The notes under the pieces are model-generated. The model saw only the letters and a list, made by a program, of their open reading frames with translations. It searched no databases and was not told the DNA's origin. Of a stretch of 64,000 bases of DNA, positions 17,863 through 24,963 are shown one piece after another. Positions within the stretch are counted from its first letter, which is position 1. Every line of letters starts with the position of its first letter. Made by a program: the position numbers and the translations under genes. Source of the stretch: DATARH01 sp963789255 (GTDB taxonomy: Bacteria; Pseudomonadota; Alphaproteobacteria; ATCC43930; CGMCC-115725); the NCBI GenBank assembly GCA_963789255.1, contig CAWBJW010000002.1, positions 1,426,001 to 1,490,000 on the forward strand, read 5' to 3'.

Positions 17863-18141
17863 CGGCGCCGCCGCAAGCTCTGCGACAATCCGAGCGCCGT
17901 CGCCGAACCCGTCCTCGCCCGCCGATATCGCGCGCGAGCCCGCGTATGTGGCTGGGATCATTCAGAGTTTCAGCGAACGGCCAAACACCCCCTGCCAGCC
18001 GTGTCGGCCAGAACACCAATAATATCAACGATCCGAGCGCCATTCGCACCACACTGCGGCAGGAAAGGCCCGGAAAGAGGAGGGGTTGGTCCCGGCAGCG
18101 AACACCGGCAAATGGATTGGCGAAACCCGGCGGCCCATGAT
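17863..18141. other. Intergenic stretch with no supported gene
   Basis: Small overlapping frames exist on both strands, but they are Arg/Pro-rich and match nothing I recognise. A minus-strand frame with a hydrophobic start (MALGSLILLVFWPTRLAGG) is the only mildly plausible one. No RNA gene or repeat was seen. Confidence 0.5.
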
Positions 18142-18161
18142 AGGTTACATGTAACTATACT
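18142..18161 (+). promoter_or_regulatory. Operator/promoter of the MazEF-type pair
   Basis: GTTACATGTAAC at 18144-18155 is a perfect 12-bp palindrome. It is directly followed by TATACT (18156-18161), a good -10 box, and then TGGAG as ribosome binding site before ATG 18173. No clear -35 is seen. Toxin-antitoxin pairs usually bind such a palindrome to repress themselves. Confidence 0.6.
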
Positions 18162-18172
18162 GGAGACTTGTC

Positions 18173-18397
18173 ATGGCCACAGCATCAAGCGCCAAGCCCT
18201 CGCGCATCAAGGTACGGGAACATCGCGAGCGGCTGCGCGAGCAGGGCTTGCGCCCGATCCAGATTTGGGTGCCGGACGTGCGCTCCCCCGCTTTCCGTTC
18301 GGAAGCACATCGCCAGTCGGCCGCCGTCGCCGCCAGTGCTCATGCAGCGAATGACCAGGCGTTCATCGACGCGATATCGGATTGGGGCGGTGAGTGA
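18173..18397 (+). CDS. MazE-type antitoxin (DUF3018-like)
   Basis: The 74-residue antitoxin has the family pattern KVREHRERLREQGLRPIQIW followed by VPDVRSPAFRSEAHRQSAAV and an acidic C-terminus (FIDAISDWGGE) that would bind the toxin. The N-terminal half should form the DNA-binding domain. Its stop overlaps the toxin's GTG start (GTGA), showing translational coupling. ATG 18173 is preceded by GGAG. Confidence 0.85.
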   Translation: MATASSAKPSRIKVREHRERLREQGLRPIQIWVPDVRSPAFRSEAHRQSAAVAASAHAANDQAFIDAISDWGGE

Positions 18398-18747
18398 GGC
18401 GAGGCGACATCTGGACCGTTGCCGGCGGCAAGGCCTACGCGGGCAAACCGCGTCCCGTTGTCATCGTCCAAGACGACAGCTTCGATGCGACCAACTCGAT
18501 CACGATCTGCGCTTTCACCACGGATGAGACCGACGCACCGCTGTTCCGCCTGCCGGTGGAACCAAACGAACGCAATGGCTTGCGCGTAGCGTGCCGTCTG
18601 ATGGTGGACAAGATTTCCACCGTCCCAAAGACCAAGGTTGGCGCGCGCGTCGGCAGGTTGGACGACGAAGATATCCTGCGACTCAATCAGGCCGTACTCG
18701 TGTTCCTTGGACTGGCAGTCTCGCCAAGGACCAATCAGGAGGCGTGA
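18394..18747 (+). CDS. MazF/PemK-type mRNA endonuclease toxin
   Basis: This 117-residue toxin starts with GTG at 18394, read as MRRGDIWTVAGGKAYAGKPR. It has the PemK/MazF core RPVVIVQDDSFDATNSITIC and the sequence VDKISTVPKTKVGARVGRLD, which holds the conserved Thr/Ser-Pro region. Such toxins cut mRNA at short motifs when the antitoxin is degraded. The pair sits about 160 bp from tRNA-Ser, a common site for accessory genes, but no integrase is near. Confidence 0.88.
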   Translation: MRRGDIWTVAGGKAYAGKPRPVVIVQDDSFDATNSITICAFTTDETDAPLFRLPVEPNERNGLRVACRLMVDKISTVPKTKVGARVGRLDDEDILRLNQAVLVFLGLAVSPRTNQEA

Positions 18748-18905
18748 CCCACGATGGCGCAAAGCGTAGCCACGGTTAGAATTGGGCCGTTCCGCTTGTA
18801 GGCGAGGTCCGCATCATGGGATCGAAGGGCGACCTGTTCAGGACGCTCGCCGCCGTCTCGGTCGTAAAATCGGCGGCCAGCGGCGTGTGCAGTTCTGTTC
18901 TGAGG

Positions 18906-18997
18906 TGGCGGAGGGGATGGGATTCGAACCCACGATACGGGGTTAACCGTATAACGGTTTAGCAAACCGCCGCCTTCAGCCACTCGGCCACCCCTCC
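18906..18997 (-). tRNA. tRNA-Ser (GCU anticodon)
   Basis: The reverse complement folds as a class II tRNA. The 5' acceptor GGAGGGG pairs with CCCCTCC before the discriminator G and an encoded CCA. The anticodon stem GGTTT/AAACC encloses the loop TTGCTAA with anticodon GCT. A long variable arm (CGTTATACGGTTAACCCCG) and the T-arm GGGTTCGAATCCC follow. It reads AGC/AGU serine codons. No intron. Confidence 0.96.
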
Positions 18998-19098
18998 ACC
19001 GATGAGTGGGTGCACGGCGCATGCCCGGCCAAGCCTAGTGGCCGCCCCCGCCCAAGTCAATTCGCGCGCCGCCGCTATGCGCTGTCGGCCGGGGCCGC

Positions 19099-19488
19099 TC
19101 AGCGCGAATTCTCGATCCGCTGCATGTCGGCGTCGCTGAACCCGAAATGATGGCCGATCTCGTGGATCAGCACGTGGCGGACCACCGCGAAGAGGTCGTC
19201 GCCGCGGGCGCGGCAGTATTCGAGGATCGGCCGGCGGTAGAGATAGATCATGTCGATCCCGGGCCGCGGATCGCTGACGCTCTTGTGCGGCAGCGCGACG
19301 CCGCGGTAGAGCCCCAACAGGTCGAACGGGCTGGCGAGCCCCATCGCCGCCGCGGTCTCGCTATCGGGGAATTCCTCGACCCGGATCACGACCGGCCCGA
19401 GCTGGCGCGTGAACCGGCGCGGGATCCGGGCGAAGGCGCGCGCGGCGAGCGCCTCGATGTCGGCGGTCGCGGGCGCCGTCTCGGTCAT
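19099..19488 (-). CDS. Minimal zinc metallopeptidase (DUF1025-like)
   Basis: The 129-residue protein belongs to the small zincin family with the HExxH motif VLIHEIGHHFGFSDADM near the C-terminus; the third ligand should be in FGFSD. IDMIYLYRRPILEYCRARG is the conserved strand-helix before it. No signal peptide is present. Cellular substrates are not known for this family. It is convergent with the tRNA and divergent from phhB. Confidence 0.85.
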   Translation of the reverse strand: MTETAPATADIEALAARAFARIPRRFTRQLGPVVIRVEEFPDSETAAAMGLASPFDLLGLYRGVALPHKSVSDPRPGIDMIYLYRRPILEYCRARGDDLFAVVRHVLIHEIGHHFGFSDADMQRIENSR

Positions 19489-19577
19489 TCCGGCGCGTCC
19501 CCGGCTCGACCCGGCTCTTGACCAGCCGCGTGCTGCGGCTCACTTGCTGGAGGGTAAGGCCAGCAACGGAGGCATTC

Positions 19578-19896
19578 ATGGTCGAGAGGCTCACCGGCGC
19601 GGCGCGCCACGCGGCGCTGCACGGATTGCACGGCTGGAGCGAAGTCGAGGACCGCGACGCGATCCGCAAGAGCTTTCACTTCAGCAATTTCTCCGAGGCC
19701 TGGGGGTTTCTGTCGCGCATCGCGCTCGCCGCCGAGAAGATGGATCACCACCCCGAGATCTTCAACGTCTACAACCGGGTCGAGATCATCCTGTCGAACG
19801 CATGACGTCGAAGGGCTGAGCGAAAAGGATGTGCGCCTCGCCCGGGCGATCGACGAGCTGATGCCCGAACGCGACCGCCGCCCGCCGGTGCCGTGA
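19578..19896 (+). CDS. phhB: 4a-hydroxytetrahydrobiopterin dehydratase, frameshifted near 19797
   Basis: PhhB recycles the pterin cofactor of aromatic hydroxylases. The start MVERLTGAARHAALHGLHGW and the active-site segment AEKMDHHPEIFNVYNRVEI (with the HHPE motif) are clear. One extra base near 19797 sends the frame to an early stop. The other frame continues THDVEGLSEKDVRLARAIDE to a stop at 19896, the normal C-terminus. The joined length is about 105 residues. No phenylalanine hydroxylase is nearby. Confidence 0.85.
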
Positions 19897-19918
19897 CCCT
19901 CGCGCAATCGCGCGACAA

Positions 19919-20443
19919 TCAATGCATCGGGATGCTGTACATCACCAGCACCGATTGCTCGCCCGGGTTGAGCCGGGTCAGCCCGGCATTCGAGGTATGG
20001 GTGACCTCCAGCCCGAGCCGGCTCAGATCGGCGAACCGGTAGGCGAACTCGGCGCCGGTGCGGAATTCCCACCATGAGCCGAGCCGGGTGCCCGAGCCGC
20101 GCTCGAAAACCCCGGCCGCGGCGTTCGGGGTCAGCACCCAGTTGGGGCCGAAATTGACATCGAAGCCGAACCCGAAATAGCCATAGGCGGCGCCGTCGGT
20201 GGTGACCGATGCGCCGACAAACGGCGCCAGGATCCAGGCCGTGTCGCCGAACTGGTATTCGCCGCGAAACTCGCCCGCGGTTTGGGCGTCCTTGTGCGAG
20301 CTGCTCGGGGTGATGTCGAACGCGCCGGCGCCGAGCGCGAGGCGCGACGGGTCGTTGGGCGAGCCGAAGGTGATCTGCGCCGCGGCCGGCGGCGCGAGCG
20401 CGCCCCACAGCGCAACGATCGCCGCCGCGACCGCCCCCCGCAT
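19919..20443 (-). CDS. PagL-like lipid A 3-O-deacylase
   Basis: The 174-residue protein has a signal peptide (AVAAAIVALWGALAPPAAAQ) and beta-barrel-like strands with alternating aromatic residues, ending in a hydrophobic strand (VLVMYSIPMH). The PagL active-site motif HTSNAGL (His-x-Ser) is present, with a Glu further on in NPGEQ. PagL removes the 3-position acyl chain of lipid A in the outer membrane. I chose ATG 20443 (MRGAVAAAIVAL); the frame is open further upstream. Confidence 0.8.
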   Translation of the reverse strand: MRGAVAAAIVALWGALAPPAAAQITFGSPNDPSRLALGAGAFDITPSSSHKDAQTAGEFRGEYQFGDTAWILAPFVGASVTTDGAAYGYFGFGFDVNFGPNWVLTPNAAAGVFERGSGTRLGSWWEFRTGAEFAYRFADLSRLGLEVTHTSNAGLTRLNPGEQSVLVMYSIPMH

Positions 20444-20592
20444 TCCAATCGTCGCCAGGCTCACCCCCGATCCCCCTCTGGATGCAGTGTGGTATATTAG
20501 AGGCGAACAACCCTTGAGCAAGAGAAACCGGCAGACGCGCCCGCCAGGGGTTGCCACGCTCAACCGGCGCCAATGTCAACATGTTTCCTGTT

Positions 20593-21543
20593 TCACCACG
20601 CTTTGGCGCGCTCGCTCGCCAGCGCCAGCTGCTCGCGGATGCCCGGCTCCATCGCCGAGTGGCCGGCGTCGCGCACGATGATGTATTCCGCCTCGGGCCA
20701 GGCGCGTGCCAACTCGTCGGCGCTGCGAATCGGGCACACCATGTCATAGCGCCCCTGGACGATCGCTGCCGGCAGATGGCGGATCCGGCCGATATGCGCG
20801 ACGAGATCGCGCTCGGGCGCAAACAGGTGCCAGGTGAAGTAATACGCCTCGATCCGCGCCAAGCCGAGGGCCAGGTGGTCTTCGCCGAAGGCGGCGACCG
20901 TCTCCGGGTTGGGCAGGAGGGTCGAGCAGGCGCCCTCGTAGACGCTCCACGCCCGCGCCGCCGGCAGATGAATGCGCGGGTCGGGGTCGATCAGCCGGCG
21001 GTAATAACCGCCCAGCAGATCGCTGCGCTCGGCTTCCGGCAGAAACCCGGAAAAGCCGCGCCAGGCTTCGGGAAAAACCGTCCGCATGCCATAGAGAAAC
21101 CACTCGATCTCGCCCGGCCGGCACAGAAAGATGCCGCGCAGAATGAGGCCGCGCACGCGCTCGGGGTGGGTCTCCGCATAATAGAGCGCCAGGGTCGAGC
21201 CCCACGAACCGCCGAAAACCACCCACTGGGCGATGCCCAGCTCGTGGCGCAGCCGCTCGATATCGCCGACCAGATGGTCGGGCGAATTGTCTTCGATCTC
21301 GCCGAGCGGGGTCAACCGCCCGCCGCCGCGCTGATCGAAGATGACGATGCGCCACAGGGCGGGATCGAAAAACCGCCGGTGCACCGGCGTCGCGCCGGCG
21401 CCCGGCCCGCCATGCAGGAACAGCACCGGCTTCCCCTTCGGGTTGCCCGATTCCTCCCAGTACATCGTATGGCGCGGGTCGAGCCGCAGATGGCCGGTGC
21501 GAAAGGGCTCGATCGGCGGGAACAGGTCGCGGCGCTGCGTCAT
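20593..21543 (-). CDS. pip: Proline iminopeptidase
   Basis: The 316-residue alpha/beta hydrolase of family S33 removes N-terminal proline from peptides. Visible signatures are VLFLHGGPGAGATPVHRRFF (oxyanion-hole HGGPG), IVIFDQRGGGRLTP and the nucleophile elbow GGSWGSTLALYY. The acid and base are in QGRYDMVCP and RDAGHSAMEPG. ATG 21543 (MTQRRDLFPPIEPFRTGHLR) matches the family start. Length is normal. Confidence 0.92.
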   Translation of the reverse strand: MTQRRDLFPPIEPFRTGHLRLDPRHTMYWEESGNPKGKPVLFLHGGPGAGATPVHRRFFDPALWRIVIFDQRGGGRLTPLGEIEDNSPDHLVGDIERLRHELGIAQWVVFGGSWGSTLALYYAETHPERVRGLILRGIFLCRPGEIEWFLYGMRTVFPEAWRGFSGFLPEAERSDLLGGYYRRLIDPDPRIHLPAARAWSVYEGACSTLLPNPETVAAFGEDHLALGLARIEAYYFTWHLFAPERDLVAHIGRIRHLPAAIVQGRYDMVCPIRSADELARAWPEAEYIIVRDAGHSAMEPGIREQLALASERAKAW

Positions 21544-21761
21544 CGCCGCCAGTGTACGGGCGCCGACGCCGCAGGGGTAGCAAAGAGCGCGGATCTGCGA
21601 CCACCCTTGGATTTTTTGCCTCGCTATTGGCCGCTTGCTAATGTCGGCATCGATAGCGGAGGATCTGATCCGCTTATTTCTGGCGCGGCGCAGCATGAGG
21701 CGAGCGGCAGAATAGGCATTGAGTATAGAATGCCGCGAGGAGGCGGCACGAGGGAACAGCC

Positions 21762-21961
21762 ATGCCCGCCGATACAAAGCCCTGATCGAGAAGATCGAAG
21801 CGCTGCCCGCCGAGCGCATCGCCGAGATCGAGGACTTTGTCGATTTCATCCGCCTGCGCGAGCAGGAGCGGGCGGTGACCCGCGCTGCCGCCGCTGCAAG
21901 CGCCGCTTCCTTCGCCGCAATCTGGAGCAATCCGGAAGACGACGCGGACGATGCCCTTTGA
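21762..21961 (+). CDS. Antitoxin-like small protein, frameshifted, toxin missing
   Basis: The protein reads ALIEKIEALPAERIAEIEDF then VDFIRLREQERAV, a pattern of DUF2281/VapB-like antitoxins. The natural start ATGCCCGCCGATACAAAG at 21762 (MPADTK) is out of frame with the rest by one missing base near 21780. The usual toxin would start at the overlapping ATG near 21953 but stops after about 20 residues (MPFDFRRFGTYLITGNGQQR) with no toxin motif. This looks like a decayed toxin-antitoxin locus. Confidence 0.55.
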
Positions 21962-22036
21962 TTTTCGCCGGTTTGGGACTTACCTGATCACCGGAAACGG
22001 GCAGCAGAGAGAATAGAGCTACCGAAGGGTGCGCGG

Positions 22037-22336
22037 ATGGCGATCGATACCCTGGCATATGCTAAATCTCTTGAAGCGGCCGGCGTCGACCGGCGCGCCG
22101 CGGAAGCGCATGCCGAAGCGTTGACACACCACGTCCTGCCTGACGTGGCCACAAAGGGCGATATCGAACAACTGAGGGTCGCCACCAAGGCCGATCTCGG
22201 CGCGACGGAACAGCGGCTGATGATGGCGATCGAGCAATCGGCCCACCAGCAGTCGGTCCGCGTCTTCGGGATGGTGTTTGCCATTGTCGGCCTGTTGGAT
22301 GCCCTTCTCTTTGCGCTGCTCCGGATTGTGCGCTGA
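22037..22336 (+). CDS. CCDC90/DUF1640-like coiled-coil membrane protein
   Basis: The 99-residue product has an N-terminal helical part (DTLAYAKSLEAAGVDRRAAE), a coiled-coil stretch with TKGDIEQLRVATKADLGATE repeats, and a C-terminal membrane helix (VFAIVGLLDALLFALL). This is the DUF1640 layout, shared with mitochondrial MCUR1/CCDC90 proteins. In bacteria its role is unknown, and such genes are often near mobile elements. A transposon begins 170 bp downstream. Confidence 0.75.
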   Translation: MAIDTLAYAKSLEAAGVDRRAAEAHAEALTHHVLPDVATKGDIEQLRVATKADLGATEQRLMMAIEQSAHQQSVRVFGMVFAIVGLLDALLFALLRIVR

Positions 22337-22497
22337 GGCAGCACAGGGCGCGCGCCACCGGGACAATCCGCCTATTTCCTCGGCGGCAACGGCCCTCCCC
22401 GGAACCCAGGGATTGCGCGGCGAACGGCGCCGGCCTTCTGTTTTTTCCCTGTATTTAACAGAGGGCGGGTCCGGCCGGCACGTTTCCCCGCCGCTTG

Positions 22498-22505
22498 CGC
22501 CTGCG
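22498..22505. repeat. Left target-site duplication CGCCTGCG
   Basis: The eight bases immediately outside the left inverted repeat are identical to those outside the right one (25873-25880), the footprint of a staggered-cut insertion. Confidence 0.9.
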
Positions 22506-22531
22506 GGTAGTGACTCAGTTTGAAATCCGCC

Positions 22532-23119
22532 TTACGTGCTTGGCTTCTCTGGCATCTGCCCCGCGAATTGCCCACCGTAGCCTTTTTCGGGCGTCCCAAA
22601 TGTTTGTTCAAGTATTAGTTGGCATATCCGCATCCCCCCACGCAGGAGGATCGGAAATTTTCCGTGGTTCACTATCTCAAGCCTAATTCGTCTCTCGTAT
22701 CCAGCATGTATTGTTGGTGCAGTTAAATGGATTGCTAGACCAAAGCGAGCTAATGAGCTTTTCCCTTCTACGCGAGCCGCTAGTCGTGAGTTTTTTAGAT
22801 CAAGGTATTCCCGTGTCCAGCCTAATATGAAATTCCCCTTATCTAGCGGAAAACCCTTACCGTCTTTCTCAATGTCAATGTTATCAGTGATGGCTTTTAA
22901 CGCGATCTCTGCCTTGAACGATGGGTCACCAGGGTTTATCTGCGTAAACTGCTGAATGCCCGGCACTGCTGTGCCGGGCTCTTTGAAGATGCTAATAACT
23001 GGATCAAGCGTTAAGTCGACAGCGGATGATTGATAAGCAGTATCTTTATCCGGCTCCGGCTCGATAGTAATTAGCTTTCGTTCGATATAAATTTGTATTT
23101 CACGATCTGTGAGGATCAC
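22532..23119 (-). CDS. dCTP deaminase/dUTPase-fold protein (transposon cargo)
   Basis: The 195-residue protein begins MILTDREIQIYIERKLITIE, like Dcd proteins, with SSAVDLTLD as the next family motif. The active-site region is VEGKSSLARFGLAIHLTAP followed by GYERRIRLEIVNHGKFPILL, with the expected Ser, Arg and catalytic Glu. It should deaminate dCTP and/or hydrolyse dUTP. Chromosomal Dcd serves thymidylate supply, but phage-defence versions deplete dCTP. It starts with GTG overlapping the upstream gene's stop (GTGA), is AT-rich, and ends 6 bp from the transposon end. Confidence 0.82.
   Translation of the reverse strand: MILTDREIQIYIERKLITIEPEPDKDTAYQSSAVDLTLDPVISIFKEPGTAVPGIQQFTQINPGDPSFKAEIALKAITDNIDIEKDGKGFPLDKGNFILGWTREYLDLKNSRLAARVEGKSSLARFGLAIHLTAPTIHAGYERRIRLEIVNHGKFPILLRGGMRICQLILEQTFGTPEKGYGGQFAGQMPEKPST
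22958..22979. repeat. Perfect 9-bp stem hairpin inside the deaminase gene
   Basis: GCCCGGCAC and GTGCCGGGC flank TGCT within the coding region, encoding part of EPGTAVPGIQ. It is notably GC-rich for this AT-rich gene. It may be chance or a structural attenuator; it is not followed by a U-run in the sense direction. Confidence 0.5.
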
Positions 23120-23379
23120 GCTGCCTCCACCTCATTGCGCTTCACCCAGATGCGCCATGTTCCTCGCATGGTTTCTCGGGGAAGTTCGATCAAATATCGA
23201 CCGGCTTCGCTCTTGAGCGGGTATCCGACGCGAAGGGTACTCACGCCCTCGCGCGGGTGATCTATCGACCGTTTATCGACGATCAGCTCCTCCTGATTGC
23301 CTTCGGCCGTTGTAACGGCAACCACTGCCTCGCTAGGGTGCTGTCCGTCCCCCACGGTCCGCACCTTCACTCGATACAT
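23116..23379 (-). CDS. Hypothetical partner of the deaminase (transposon cargo)
   Basis: The 87-residue product starts at ATG 23379 (MYRVKVRTVGDGQHPSEAVV) with GGAGGGAGAGG upstream. It is predicted mainly beta, with alternating hydrophobic residues in SEAGRYLIELPRETMRGTW and RIWVKRNEVEAA at the end. No family was recognised. Its stop overlaps the deaminase start, so the two are translationally coupled and probably work together. Confidence 0.75.
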   Translation of the reverse strand: MYRVKVRTVGDGQHPSEAVVAVTTAEGNQEELIVDKRSIDHPREGVSTLRVGYPLKSEAGRYLIELPRETMRGTWRIWVKRNEVEAA

Positions 23380-23478
23380 TGCCTCTCCCTCCGCAGAACA
23401 TATCAGAAACGGCACAACGCATAGTGCCGTCCACGATTCCACAACGCAACGCCTGTATGGGCAATATTGGGAAGAAGG

Positions 23479-23514
23479 TTGTGGAAAAACCGCTATCCCC
23501 CTATATATGCTTGG
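23479..23514 (+). promoter_or_regulatory. Promoter and operator word upstream of the 77-aa gene
   Basis: TTGTGG near 23479, a 17-bp spacer and TATATA at 23502-23507 form a plausible sigma-70 promoter. ATGCTTGG at 23507-23514 overlaps the end of the -10 box and is the outlying member of the ATGCTTGC word set seen near the transposase. No clear Shine-Dalgarno precedes ATG 23544. Confidence 0.5.
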
Positions 23515-23543
23515 CGTTAAGCAATTCTAGAGATCGATCCTGA

Positions 23544-23777
23544 ATGCCTAAGGGACCCCAAGGCCAGAAGCGGCCAGCCGACACCGTAGCGAACGCAATT
23601 CGCGTCGCCCGGATTTTGACGGGCGAGATCGACGAGCGCACCGGCGCGGACGACGGCAAGGACAAGGCCGCCCAGGCGATGGGCAAGAAGGGCGGCGCAG
23701 CGCGGCGGGACAAGCTATCGCCTGAGCGGCGGGTGGAGATTGCCAAGGCAGCGGCGGCTAAGCGCTGGGGCCGCTAA
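23544..23777 (+). CDS. Small basic protein with KGGxARxxKLSPExR motif (transposon cargo)
   Basis: The 77-residue protein begins MPKGPQGQKRPADTVANAIR, followed by VARILTGEIDERTG, a pattern seen in many small alphaproteobacterial proteins of unknown function. Its C-terminal third, residues 49-75 (KGGAARRDKLSPERRVEIAK then AAAAKRW), is nearly the same motif as residues 13-39 of the P63C protein encoded on the opposite strand. The basic character suggests nucleic-acid binding. The last 20 bp overlap the convergent P63C gene. Confidence 0.75.
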   Translation: MPKGPQGQKRPADTVANAIRVARILTGEIDERTGADDGKDKAAQAMGKKGGAARRDKLSPERRVEIAKAAAAKRWGR

Positions 23778-24837
23778 TCCGCCGTCCGCCCCCGGACAGC
23801 GGAAGCTGGATTGTCTCTCCGAACCTGGGATAGGCGCGGTCGATACCACGTTTGAACACTTCCCAATTGTCAGCCGCGCGAAGAAGGGCGATCACACCGG
23901 CGATGTGTTCTTTGAGCTTTGGGTGTCCCTTATCTGTGTTGAACCATTGATGATGCTTGTGTGCTCGCCGACCGGTATCGATCACGGGGTTTTTGATTCT
24001 CAGTTCTTCAGCCAGCCCCGGCGCGAGACGGTCATAAACGAAATCATCCATCCATCCTGCGATAACGCTGGGTCGCTTTGTGTTCCAGGGCTCGAACTTC
24101 CAACCACGTAGTCGATAAATTTCCTTGTAGAAATCGAGGGGGAAGGTGAGGGCCCATTTCTGCCGCTCCTTGGCTAGGAACGTCGAAAAAATCTTGGCGA
24201 GCGCGTCCTTCGCTCGCTCGTCCTGATACCCCGTTGCCTCGTCGATAAGGGCTGTCACACCCGTATCGGCCAAGGCTAGCGTTAGCGCCTCAGCTTGGCT
24301 CGCTTTCGCAAGCTGCTGTTTTTGAAGCTTCCCCTTGGCTCTAGCCTTCAGCCAAACGCCGCATACAGCGACCAGTATGGACGCGTCATAGCCTCGGATT
24401 ACGCGGTCGCCATCGACGTAGTCGAGCGGCTTAAGGGGCCCGTCCAGCAAGTCTTTGGTTATAAATGGTTTTAACTGACTTGGAGCCACGAAAAGGGGCA
24501 AAAGGGCCCCACCATCCTCAGCCGCTTTTTTGAGGCGCTTCGACGCTCCGCTTCGGGTTCCGAGGATGGCTTGAGTGATGCCGTGCTCGCTCAGCACGCG
24601 CTGAATTCCATCGGGCCCCTCTACCACAGCGCACGGCAGCTTTGTCCCCGCGAGGTCAAGAACGCTGGAATAGCTCTCGATGACGCGGGGCATATCTGGC
24701 GTCGGCACCACATGATCCCGCCACCGACTTTGTGCCGCCTGAGAGGCAATCTGGGAACGCTGTTCAGGCGAAAGTTTCTCCGCCCGTGCCAGGCCACCTT
24801 TTGCCCGTCCAGTTGGTTCGCCATTATTCTCAGACAT
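23758..24837 (-). CDS. P63C-domain protein (transposon cargo)
   Basis: The 359-residue protein starts at ATG 24837 (MSENNGEPTGRAKGGLARAE) with GGGAGG upstream. Residues 13-39 carry the KGGxARxxKLSPEQR motif. The P63C domain lies in the C-terminal third: FPLDFYKEIYRLRGWKFEPW, KRPSVIAGWMDDFVYDRLAP, then RRAHKHHQWFNTDKGHPKLK. P63C proteins are found on phages, plasmids and islands and have no established function. The middle part (TALIDEATGYQDERAKDALA) is also typical. Codon use is more AT-rich than the host. Confidence 0.85.
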   Translation of the reverse strand: MSENNGEPTGRAKGGLARAEKLSPEQRSQIASQAAQSRWRDHVVPTPDMPRVIESYSSVLDLAGTKLPCAVVEGPDGIQRVLSEHGITQAILGTRSGASKRLKKAAEDGGALLPLFVAPSQLKPFITKDLLDGPLKPLDYVDGDRVIRGYDASILVAVCGVWLKARAKGKLQKQQLAKASQAEALTLALADTGVTALIDEATGYQDERAKDALAKIFSTFLAKERQKWALTFPLDFYKEIYRLRGWKFEPWNTKRPSVIAGWMDDFVYDRLAPGLAEELRIKNPVIDTGRRAHKHHQWFNTDKGHPKLKEHIAGVIALLRAADNWEVFKRGIDRAYPRFGETIQLPLSGGGRRISGPSA

Positions 24838-24932
24838 GCAAGCATCCTCCCTGACAAGATGCTTGCTCATGTAGTCGGCGAGGCGCAACGATGCAAGCAT
24901 AAAATTTGGGCGGATGCTTGCAATATGCTTGA
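24836..24932. promoter_or_regulatory. Cluster of five ATGCTTGC-type words between the P63C and transposase genes
   Basis: Copies lie at 24836-24845 (ATGCAAGCAT), 24859-24866 (ATGCTTGC), 24891-24900 (ATGCAAGCAT), 24914-24921 (ATGCTTGC) and 24925-24932 (ATGCTTGA). Two are full 10-bp near-palindromes. They cover the P63C start, its upstream region and the -35 box of the transposase promoter. A further copy is at 23507 before the 77-aa gene. This arrangement suggests one transposon-encoded regulator acting on all internal promoters. Confidence 0.65.
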
Positions 24933-24957
24933 CCCTAAGCAAAATCGTTCATATAAT
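24929..24957 (+). promoter_or_regulatory. Near-consensus promoter giving a leaderless transposase mRNA
   Basis: TTGACC (24929-24934), a 17-bp spacer and TATAAT (24952-24957) match the sigma-70 consensus closely. Six bases (CGAGGC) separate the -10 box from ATG 24964, so the expected transcription start is the A of the start codon. No Shine-Dalgarno is possible, which implies leaderless translation. Word five of the operator cluster overlaps the -35 box. Confidence 0.75.
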
Positions 24958-24963
24958 CGAGGC

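Noticed and set aside
15772..17961. A 729-codon open frame on the minus strand across degP, pcp and the SDR gene
   Set aside because: It is antisense to three well-supported genes, has Arg/Ala/Asp-rich shadow composition typical of GC-rich DNA, and shows no motif.
17859..18140. A 93-codon frame overlapping the SDR stop by GTGA
   Set aside because: The coupling-like overlap is attractive, but the product is Arg/Pro-rich with no folded-protein pattern, and the DNA composition looks noncoding.
18173..18997. A genomic island integrated at tRNA-Ser
   Set aside because: There is no integrase, and no repeat of the tRNA 3' end was seen on the far side of the toxin-antitoxin genes.
22958..22979. Hairpin inside the deaminase gene considered as a terminator
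   Set aside because: It is within a continuous conserved coding region and lacks a U-run in the sense direction.
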